The position numbers were made by a program, and so were the translations under genes. A stretch of 64,000 nt of DNA from Flavobacterium sp. NG2 (GTDB taxonomy: Bacteria; Bacteroidota; Bacteroidia; Flavobacteriales; Flavobacteriaceae). The stretch is from contig NZ_CP139420.1 in NCBI RefSeq assembly GCF_034119845.1, forward strand, positions 2,582,001-2,646,000, written 5' to 3'. Below, piece by piece: positions 58,701-64,000 of this stretch. A model generated the notes under the pieces. The model had not been told where the DNA came from. It did no database searches and saw only the letters and a list, made by a program, of their open reading frames with translations. How positions within the stretch are numbered: the stretch's first letter is position 1; each line of letters opens with the position of its first letter.

Positions 58701-59935
58701 TTTACATTTGTTTGAGAAGTTATTGAAGCTGTTAATGCAGCTTGAGGTTGTGTAATGGTAAAAGTTTTAATGGCTTTACATCCCTTAGCATCTGTTACAG
58801 TTACTTCATAATTACCAGCTTTTAAGCCAGTTTGGTTCATTGCAGTAGCAATAACACCTGTACCAGTCCAAGCATAAGAATATGGTGCTGTTCCTCCTGA
58901 AACAGAAATGTTGATTGCACCAGTAGAAGCGTTATAGCACAAAACATTGGTTTGTGATGAAATGGTTATAATAGGTGCGGGATTGACAGTAATAGTAGCT
59001 TCACTAGAATAAATATTGTTACCACCGCATAATCCTGGTTTCGAAAAAACAACTCTATATTTAGTAGTTTCAGTTAAATTAGTTTCGGTATGGGTTGTTG
59101 TAGTATTAGGAATAGTAGTGTCCAACCATCCATTAGGGGAAAAAGGACTAACTAAGTATTGCCATTTTATAATGTTTACATCAGTTACACCAGTAAAGTT
59201 TAATATAGAGCTATTAGTACCAGCACAAACTGTTGCATCAGGGCCTATAGAACCTTTTAATGGAATTCCAAATGTAAGAGGAGTGTCAATACATCTACTC
59301 GAACTAGCTGAGTTTCCACTTACAGATGCTAATTTAGTAATATTGATTAGCCCTGGATTATTAGGGTCACAGATATCAATATTAAGACTTCCAAAAGGAA
59401 TATTAAATTCTAGGAATGAACCGCCACCGGCATTACAACCAGTTGCACTTCCGTTGAGAGCCGCAAGTCCATTATTGACTGTAAGTTGGGTTTTAACATT
59501 TCCGTTTCCAGAATACAAATTAAAGGTATTGGCGTTCGAATTAATTTCTAAAATAAATTCGGCACCAGCTACAGATAATGGGCCTCCAAAAGTGTCAGAT
59601 GTTAATCCAGTAGATGAATTATTATCTGTATCTAAATATAGTCTAAAAAGAGCGGCACCACCATTACCAATGTTCATTCCAAGTCTTAGTACTTGAGTAG
59701 TAGTATTTACTTTTGCTCGAATTGTTCCAATCTGGCATGTTGAAGAAGGACTAGGATTAAGTTGTTGACTAAATACAGTTCCTGTGGCATATTCATCGCC
59801 TGGAAGACCTGGCCCTGGACAATATTCACCATCGAATGTGTCTTGTGCAAAACTATGTGTAATACTGATAAATAATAACAGTAATACAAATAGGAAGGCC
59901 TGTTTCAATTTTGGATTAGGTAAAATTGTTTTCAT
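52745..59935 (-). CDS. Giant SprB-like adhesin with T9SS type B sorting domain
   Basis: A 2396-residue surface protein with a signal peptide (MKTILPNPKLKQAFLFVLLL through HSFAQ). After an N-terminal domain of about 300 residues come SprB-type repeats: one diverged copy, then eight copies of a 79-residue unit (AALTASITSQTNVNCFGAAT...), near-identical in DNA, then two or three diverged ones (GQATVTALGGNGGYTYLWDN). Next follow about eight DUF11-like repeats (for example IVKTNDIIPGTNGCATLAV, ITKDGTYVDTNNDGKTNVGD). The last domain, HNAFSPNGDGINETFIIDNI ... YNRWG, is the gliding motility-associated C-terminal (type B) sorting signal. Likely an adhesin moved or displayed on the surface; first gene of the module. 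Confidence 0.95.
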   Translation of the reverse strand: MKTILPNPKLKQAFLFVLLLLFISITHSFAQDTFDGEYCPGPGLPGDEYATGTVFSQQLNPSPSSTCQIGTIRAKVNTTTQVLRLGMNIGNGGAALFRLYLDTDNNSSTGLTSDTFGGPLSVAGAEFILEINSNANTFNLYSGNGNVKTQLTVNNGLAALNGSATGCNAGGGSFLEFNIPFGSLNIDICDPNNPGLINITKLASVSGNSASSSRCIDTPLTFGIPLKGSIGPDATVCAGTNSSILNFTGVTDVNIIKWQYLVSPFSPNGWLDTTIPNTTTTHTETNLTETTKYRVVFSKPGLCGGNNIYSSEATITVNPAPIITISSQTNVLCYNASTGAINISVSGGTAPYSYAWTGTGVIATAMNQTGLKAGNYEVTVTDAKGCKAIKTFTITQPQAALTASITSQTNVNCFGAATGSVTVVGANGTSPYTYSKDGTNFVGSGTFTNLTAGSYTITVKDANGCTLPQAVTITQPQAALTASITSQTNVNCFGAATGSVTVVGANGTSPYTYSKDGTNFVGSGTFTNLIAGSYTITVKDANGCTIPQAVTITQPQAALTASITSQTNVNCFGAATGSVTVVGANGTSPYTYSKDGTNFVGSGTFTNLIAGSYTITVKDANGCTLPQAVTITQPQAALTASITSQTNVNCFGAATGSVTVVGANGTSPYTYSKDGTNFVGSGTFTNLIAGSYTITVKDANGCTLPQAVTITQPQAALTASITSQTNVNCFGAATGSVTVVGANGTSPYTYSKDGTNFVGNGTFTNLIAGSYTITVKDANGCTLPQAVTITQPQAALTASITSQTNVNCFGAATGSVTVVGANGTSPYTYSKDGTNFVGSGTFTNLIAGSYTITVKDANGCTLPQAVTITQPQAALTASITSQTNVNCFGAATGSVTVVGANGTSPYTYSKDGTNFVGSGTFTNLIAGSYTITVKDANGCTLPQAVTITQPQAALTASITSQTNVNCFGAATGSVTVVGANGTSPYTYSKDGTNFVGSGTFTNLIAGSYTITVKDVNGCTLPQAVTITQPQAAISCSVTQDKAVSANGLSDGQATVTALGGNGGYTYLWDNNETTATATALNAGVHSVTVTDSKGCNTTCQVTITQPGVLSCSITQNSPAKCFGDSNGIATVTPLGGNGDYTFLWDNGETTAQAVNLNAGLHTVTVTDKLGYNTTCTVTIGQPIAALSATAIIINNNNCVGCSNGSINISPVGGTTPYTFNWSNGATTEDISSLPKGKYDVEIKDINGCTVNYTYFITESGIELLKDADYEDTNNDGIINIGDNIVYKFKVTNIGNVTITNVTVTDNKATVTGGPIVSLPAGVSDSNTFMAVHAITQDDINKGLYYNLALTSAKDPENITVTDTSSDPTPCSTCPIDPECPDCTITVLNQSPSISITKDGTYVDSSLPSGTSPGDTVTYAFVVKNTGNVTLTNITITDDNVNIVGTLAMLAPGDSNSTAFTAEYTITQADIDTGQVDNLAIAKGNPPIGNPVTAFSTDPTPCVGCTPIDPSCTSCTITELTRTPKIVIVKTNDIIPGSNGCATLAVNDVVKYTFTVTNAGNVSLHDIAVIDNLPGLSAIALTSGDSNNNAILDVNEIWIYNATYTVTQADIDAGKITNQATVNGKTPDDKTVIDQSGSNANNDDANEIPICTSGSIAIVKTNDIIPGTNGCATLAVDDVVKYTFTVTNTGNVSLNNIAIIDNHPGLSAITFTSGDSNNNNILDVNEIWIYNATYTVTQSDIDLGHITNQATVNGKTPDDKPVTDQSGSNTNNNDENVIPICTSGAIAIVKTNDIIPGTNGCATLAVDDVVKYTFTVTNTGNVSLHDIAVIDNHPGLSAITLTNGDSNTNNLLEVNEIWIYNATYSVTQADINNGKITNQATVNGKTPDDKAVTDQSGSDANNNDEDIIPICTNPSVTITKDGTYVDTNNDGKTNVGDIISYKFIVTNTGNLPLTNVTVTDNNAVVSGGPITTLAVGASDSTTFSAIHAITQDDINKGIVYNLALATGTPPIGDPITATSTDPTPCTSCPKDPECPDCTITLLNQNPLIIGTLDGTFVDSNGNGIADVGETITYTIVVTNTGNVTLTDVTIIDTFLPGVVITGDPITLQPNIPNSTNFTGTYTITQADIDAGYVYNIIITTGTPPQGEEIDNSSTDPTPCLSCPVNPDCVDCTITPVPQKAELVVVKTSNTPAYSSVGDIINYTIQVQNTGNVTLSNIKVTDPLTGLNQVIATLEPGTYQEYNENYTVKQEDRVNLSVTNVAFADGFTPNQTPISASDSEVVEANIVLGCGSITVHNAFSPNGDGINETFIIDNIDDVLCYPTNSVEIYNRWGVLVFETSGYDNVTKAFKGISEGRTTISQSSRLPAGTYFYILHYTSIDGLNNSTNNTKDGYLYLTR
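56857..58752 (-). repeat. Eight tandem 237-bp repeats within the adhesin gene
   Basis: The word ACAAAATTAGT recurs at about 56950, 57187, 57424, 57661, 57898, 58135, 58372 and 58609, exactly 237 bp apart. Units differ at a few mainly silent sites and a few residues (NLT/NLI, GSG/GNG, CTL/CTI, KDA/KDV). It encodes the 79-residue SprB-like units. Confidence 0.95.
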
Positions 59936-60435
59936 CTTGTATTTTTTATTTGAAGCGTTATTTAAATTGAACTACTGTATTAAAAAGTTAAATATGAACT
60001 GATAAATATTTGTAGTTTTATTTTGTATTTTAATTTTAGAGATATTAAAATATTAAAGTGATGAGATGACTAGTATTTCAAATACTTTGATATAAGTACT
60101 TGTTTGTATAATTACATAATTAAAATAAAATTTATTTCATTACTCTTTTAAATTGCTTTGATTTTTAGAGCACTTTCAAGTTGTCTTAGATAATGTTAAG
60201 TTTCTATATTAAATTTATGAAATATTAATTGTTTAGTAGTTAAAATTCTGTAAATGACTCAAATACTCGTTAAAGTGTGAGTTTTTAATATGTTTTAGAG
60301 AGAATGTTTTTAAAATAATTATTAAATTTTAACACTTATATATATAAGGTATTTATTATGTTATAATGAAATGTAAATTGACTTTTTAATCTATAATTAA
60401 TGCACTTTTTCAGGACTAGAAATAATTACACAAAA
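59936..60435. other. Intergenic region upstream of the adhesin gene
   Basis: About 500 bp, very AT-rich, with no gene. It should hold the adhesin promoter (- strand), but I find no exact TAnnTTTG on that strand. The right edge is the terminator that opens the second copy of the module. Confidence 0.55.
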
Positions 60436-60466
60436 AAACCTCGAAATTTTCATTTCGAGGTTTTAT
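60436..60466. terminator. Terminator; left end of the duplicated block, copy B
   Basis: AAACCTCGAAAT (60436-60447) and ATTTCGAGGTTT (60452-60463) with loop TTTC, the reverse complement of the GAAA loop in copy A. A run of A on its left provides a T tract for the - strand ompA copy B. Confidence 0.88.
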
Positions 60467-60494
60467 AATGTGTTTTCGTGTATAAACGGTATCC

Positions 60495-62432
60495 TTACAA
60501 ATCTGTAATAATAAATTCACTACGTCTGTTTTCTTGGTGTTCTTCTTCAGAACATTTCACACCGTCAGCACAATGGTTTACGAGTTGGTATTCCCCATAT
60601 CCTTTACCCGTAAGTCTATTAGAGCTTACCCCATTTTTAACCAGCCATTCAATGGTTGATTTGGCTCTTCTGTCCGATAAGGCTTCGTTGTATTTGAAAG
60701 AAGCTCTACAGTCAGTATGTGAACGAATATCAAGTTTCATATTAGGATATTGTTTTAATACATCAAGAATTTTTTCGAGGTCTAGAGCCGCTTCATGTCT
60801 GATGTTTGATTTGTCAAGGTCAAAATAAATCATTTTAATACCAAAACATTTTCCTAAATCATCACCTACAGCGACTTTACAGCTAATTTTTTCTAAAGCA
60901 ATATTGAGTTCGGTTTGACCATTTTCTTTACCTACCGTTATATTTGCTTCATTGGTATTGTATTCTGGTTTTTCGGCTCTTACATAGTATGTTTTTCCAC
61001 ATTCAACCATAAAGGAATAGTTTCCTTTGGCATCAGACATTTTGGAAGATATTTCGTTGAATTTTTTATCAAAAAGACTCACCTTAGCATTAGGAAGGGC
61101 TTCTTTAGATTCTATGTCTGTAATCTGTCCAAATAATTTTTGATCACAAGTTAATTTTTTAGTTTCTAAGAATTTATAGATATCATCATATCCTTGTCCG
61201 CCATCTTTATTAGAAGTGAAAAAACCTCTTCGAGATTTACTATCGATTAAATAAGCAAAATCATCTTTGGGAGAATTGATATCGGCTCCTACATTTTGAA
61301 CCTCATTGAAAGTTCCATCTTCAAATATTTTAGAAACAAATACATCCAATCCTCCTAAGCCAGGATGTCCATCTGAAGCGAAATAGATTTCGTTATCTTC
61401 ACTAATAAAAGGAAACGTTTCTCTACCCGGAGTATTGATTGAGTTTCCTAGATTTTCAGGATTTCCATAGGTTCCATCCTCATTTATTTTGACTTTAAAC
61501 AAATCTGATAATCCTAAGGTACCAGGCATGTCTGAGGCAAAATACAATGTTTTTTCGTCAGGACTCAAAGCTGGGTGTGCAGTAGAGTAGTTGTCACTAT
61601 TAAAAGGCATTTCAACAATTTTGGCCCATTTGTCGTTTTCTAAAGTAGCCTTGTAAATTTTAATTAACGTAATATCGTTTCCATTTTTACCTTTTTTCCC
61701 CTCGAGATAGTTGTTGCGAGTAAAGTACATGGTTTTCCCATCTTTAGTAAAAGCAGGAGTTGCTTCATGGAATTTGGAATTTATGTTTTTATCAAATTTA
61801 CTAGGAGCACCCGGAGTCATTTCTTCGCCCAAATCAGCCATATACAAATTAGTGAAATACTGATTAGTCCAAGTGTGTTTGCGTTGCCCTAAACTCCCCG
61901 TATCTCTAGCAGAAGAAAAAACGATTTTATTGAGATAAACCGCAGTACCATAATCTGAATATTTGGAGTTAATACCTGCATCTTCAACTTTATATCTTCC
62001 TGAGTTTGCTTTTATTTCGGCAAGGTAGTTTCTATTTTTCTTAAAAAGCTTGGCACGTTTATCATCACCTGATAATTGATTGAATTTTTCCATCATTGCA
62101 TCAGCTTGTTTGTTATCCCCAATGGCTTTTAGCGATTGCGAATATCTATAATAGTATTCAGGTTGCAACTCAGTTTGCATAGCAAATAACTCACCATACC
62201 ATTTAGCGGCATTCTCTAACTGAGCATTAAAGTAATAGGCATTCCCCAATTTTTGAAACATCTCGGCTGATTTATATCCTTTCTCAGCGATTCTTTCATA
62301 GGTTTTTATGGCATCAATGTAGGCAAAGTTGTCATATTTTTTGTCAGCCGCAGCAAGTCTAGCTTTTTGCGAATAAATGTTTAGAGAAAAAACACTTATT
62401 ATAGTTATGTAAAGGAGTATATTCTTTTTCAT
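60495..62432 (-). CDS. OmpA family protein with TPR and PD40 repeats, copy B
   Basis: A 645-residue protein equal to copy A (49829-51766) except for one noticed residue, Lys for Ile in the beta domain (ISSKMSD). The DNA differs at about a dozen sites, nearly all silent, with no insertion or deletion. Domain order and OmpA motif are unchanged, so both copies should be functional. It is the last gene of the second adhesin module, 11 nt after porP copy B. Confidence 0.93.
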   Translation of the reverse strand: MKKNILLYITIISVFSLNIYSQKARLAAADKKYDNFAYIDAIKTYERIAEKGYKSAEMFQKLGNAYYFNAQLENAAKWYGELFAMQTELQPEYYYRYSQSLKAIGDNKQADAMMEKFNQLSGDDKRAKLFKKNRNYLAEIKANSGRYKVEDAGINSKYSDYGTAVYLNKIVFSSARDTGSLGQRKHTWTNQYFTNLYMADLGEEMTPGAPSKFDKNINSKFHEATPAFTKDGKTMYFTRNNYLEGKKGKNGNDITLIKIYKATLENDKWAKIVEMPFNSDNYSTAHPALSPDEKTLYFASDMPGTLGLSDLFKVKINEDGTYGNPENLGNSINTPGRETFPFISEDNEIYFASDGHPGLGGLDVFVSKIFEDGTFNEVQNVGADINSPKDDFAYLIDSKSRRGFFTSNKDGGQGYDDIYKFLETKKLTCDQKLFGQITDIESKEALPNAKVSLFDKKFNEISSKMSDAKGNYSFMVECGKTYYVRAEKPEYNTNEANITVGKENGQTELNIALEKISCKVAVGDDLGKCFGIKMIYFDLDKSNIRHEAALDLEKILDVLKQYPNMKLDIRSHTDCRASFKYNEALSDRRAKSTIEWLVKNGVSSNRLTGKGYGEYQLVNHCADGVKCSEEEHQENRRSEFIITDL

Positions 62433-62443
62433 AATAATTGATT

Positions 62444-63352
62444 TTAGAAGAATCTTGGGGTTGTGATTTTATCGTTATTTTTGAAAATCTCATAGCGCAA
62501 GAAAATTTCATGAGAACCAGAGTTGTAATTATTCAAGTTGGTTGTTTCTCTATCATATCCATATCCAATGTACATTGCCTCTGAGATTTGGAAGCCTACC
62601 ATTGCACTTAGAGCCGCACTCCATCTGTATGAAACCCCAACCATAAATTTGTCATTGAATAGGAAGTTTCCAGAAATATCGGTTTGCAAAGGAGCACCCG
62701 TTACCATTTTAGTGAGAAGAGCCGGTTTGAATTTGATATAATTATTCAAGTCAAATATATAACCAGCAATTAAGTAATAGTTTATTTTCTCCTTAAAAAG
62801 AGCTACTTCATTATCGTCATATCGATTGGTTTGAATGAAGTTAGGAATAGAAAAACCTACATAGGCTTTATCAGAATGTAAGTATAGACCAGCTCCTATA
62901 TTAGGATTGAATTTATTGAAACTTTGTAGGGTAGGGTCAGCTTGGTTTACAGGGTTTAATCTACTGTTATCTAAGCTAAATAAGTTGGCAGTTGCTTTGA
63001 TTCCAAAAGAGAGTTTAAAAATCTCCGAAGTAGGAATGGTATAAGACAAATCAGCCGAAATAGTATTCTCATCAATAGGTCCAATTCTATCATTGATAAG
63101 CGATACCCCAAGTCCAAGTCTACTTTCATTCAAAGGGGTGTTGATTGAAACTGCATTGGTAACAGGAGCTCCATCGAGTCCTACCCATTGAGTACGATGC
63201 AAAGCAAAGATACTCATAGCTCCTCTAGATCCAGCATAAGCAGGATTCACATTGATTGTGTTGTACATATACTGAGTAAATTGCGAATCCTGTTGTGCAA
63301 AACTTACTATTGCTGTAAACATCAAAACGAAAGAAAGTATTTTTGTTTTCAT
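62444..63352 (-). CDS. PorP/SprF family T9SS outer-membrane protein, copy B
   Basis: A 302-residue protein with the same sequence as copy A; only about three silent base differences were seen (for example in the INDRIGP and GVSLIN region). It should pair with the second adhesin, whose C-terminal part begins 58 nt upstream. Two identical PorP/SprF proteins would be expected to serve either adhesin. Confidence 0.95.
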   Translation of the reverse strand: MKTKILSFVLMFTAIVSFAQQDSQFTQYMYNTINVNPAYAGSRGAMSIFALHRTQWVGLDGAPVTNAVSINTPLNESRLGLGVSLINDRIGPIDENTISADLSYTIPTSEIFKLSFGIKATANLFSLDNSRLNPVNQADPTLQSFNKFNPNIGAGLYLHSDKAYVGFSIPNFIQTNRYDDNEVALFKEKINYYLIAGYIFDLNNYIKFKPALLTKMVTGAPLQTDISGNFLFNDKFMVGVSYRWSAALSAMVGFQISEAMYIGYGYDRETTNLNNYNSGSHEIFLRYEIFKNNDKITTPRFF

Positions 63353-63410
63353 TTGGCTTAAGTTTTAAACCTGAGGACCAAAGTCCTCAGGAATTAGATT
63401 TGAGTTATAA

Positions 63411-64000
63411 TTATCTAGTAAGGTATAAATACCCATCTTTAGTGTTGTTGGTTGAATTATTAAGTCCATCAATTGAAGTATAATGCAAGATGTAAAAATA
63501 AGTTCCAGCAGGTAATCTAGAAGATTGACTAATAGTTGTTCTACCTTCAGATATCCCTTTAAAGGCTTTAGTTACATTATCATATCCAGAAGTTTCAAAA
63601 ACTAATACTCCCCAACGGTTGTATATCTCAACAGAGTTGGTAGGATAACATAAAACATCATCAATATTGTCGATAATAAAGGTTTCGTTAATACCATCAC
63701 CATTAGGAGAGAAAGCATTATGAACAGTTATACTACCACAACCCAACACGATATTAGCTTCAACAACTTCGCTATCCGAAGCACTAATAGGAGTTTGATT
63801 AGGTGTGAAACCATCAGCAAAGGCTACATTGGTCACCGATAGATTAACTCTATCTTCTTGTTTTACAGTGTAGTTTTCATTGTATTCTTGATAAGTACCA
63901 GGTTCCAAAGTTGCAATTACTTGGTTTAACCCAGTTAAAGGGTCAGTTACTTTAATATTAAACAATGTTACATTTCCAGTATTTTGCACTTGAATAGTGT
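63411..64000 (-). CDS. Second T9SS type B adhesin, C-terminal part (5' part outside window)
   Basis: The frame is open to the window end, so only about 196 C-terminal residues are visible. They comprise the end of the last DUF11-like repeat and the complete type B sorting domain (HNAFSPNGDGINETFIIDNI, VEIYNRWGVLVFETSG, DGYLYLTR). They match the adhesin at 52745 except for Phe in place of Ser in GNVTLFNIKV. The rest of the gene, with or without the 79-residue repeats, lies beyond base 64000. Confidence 0.93.
   Translation of the reverse strand, partial: TIQVQNTGNVTLFNIKVTDPLTGLNQVIATLEPGTYQEYNENYTVKQEDRVNLSVTNVAFADGFTPNQTPISASDSEVVEANIVLGCGSITVHNAFSPNGDGINETFIIDNIDDVLCYPTNSVEIYNRWGVLVFETSGYDNVTKAFKGISEGRTTISQSSRLPAGTYFYILHYTSIDGLNNSTNNTKDGYLYLTR

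Noticed and set aside
56857..58752. The 237-bp repeats as a CRISPR or mobile repeat
   Set aside because: They are in frame, encode 79-residue SprB-like domains and have no unique spacers.
59016..59696. A 226-residue + strand frame inside the adhesin gene
   Set aside because: It is antisense to a coherent 2396-residue gene with signal peptide and sorting domain.
49769..64000. The module duplication as an insertion-sequence composite transposon
   Set aside because: No transposase, terminal inverted repeats or target-site duplication is seen at the left edge; the right edge is outside the window.

Overview
The window looks like a chromosomal segment of a Flavobacterium-type member of the Bacteroidota. 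The DNA is AT-rich, and many genes are preceded by the Bacteroidota -7 box TAnnTTTG. There are T9SS sorting domains (type A on a peptidase, type B on a giant adhesin), SprB-like repeats, PorP/SprF proteins, and an arginine pathway using an N-acylornithine transcarbamylase (argF').

Layout. 1-10.7 kb, mostly + strand housekeeping: the end of a periplasmic binding-like protein, OsmC, a DUF3820 protein, pyrG, yidC, a YwqK-like repeat protein, mnmA, a secreted S8 peptidase, a nitronate monooxygenase-like enzyme and a small secreted protein. 10.7-13.5 kb, accessory patch: a nine-unit noncoding tandem array, stem-loop repeats, a DUF4359-like protein and a coiled-coil/TIR protein on the - strand, then a structured repeat. 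13.5-26.7 kb: acyl-CoA carboxylase beta, an unusual pair (Tat-signal methyltransferase plus membrane FAD oxidase fused to an unknown domain), META lipoprotein, lpxD, prfB with its programmed +1 frameshift, threonine aldolase, YbaB, oligopeptidase B and a cysteine synthase-family enzyme. 26.9-39.8 kb, - strand: an MFS transporter, then one long arginine/proline cluster read from 39.8 kb down (leader, GNAT, argG, argC, argD, proA, proB, argF', argB, argE, argH). Its spacers carry GC-rich hairpins, palindromes and a 14-bp minisatellite. 39.9-47 kb: a lipoprotein, an ABC-F protein, a small lipoprotein, pyrR-pyrB, a small protein, rnz and pdxH. 47-49.8 kb: three tandem CAP-domain lipoproteins with matching promoters. 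49.8-64 kb: a T9SS adhesin module (adhesin, PorP/SprF, OmpA/TPR protein) followed by a near-identical second copy exactly 10,666 bp away, cut by the window end.

How the genes work together. The arginine cluster encodes a complete N-acylated route from glutamate to arginine, plus proline entry enzymes. Ser89 of ArgF' suggests that the acyl group may be succinyl. The adhesin modules combine a cell-surface substrate, the outer-membrane partner expected to help its type B export, and a peptidoglycan-binding OmpA-like protein. Best candidates for new biology: the tandem adhesin-module duplication, the Tat-methyltransferase/FAD-oxidase pair, the covarying structured repeat at 13.3 and 37.3 kb, the argG-upstream minisatellite and leader, and the coiled-coil TIR protein. 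All functional calls rest on reading the sequence and on remembered family knowledge; no database search was run.
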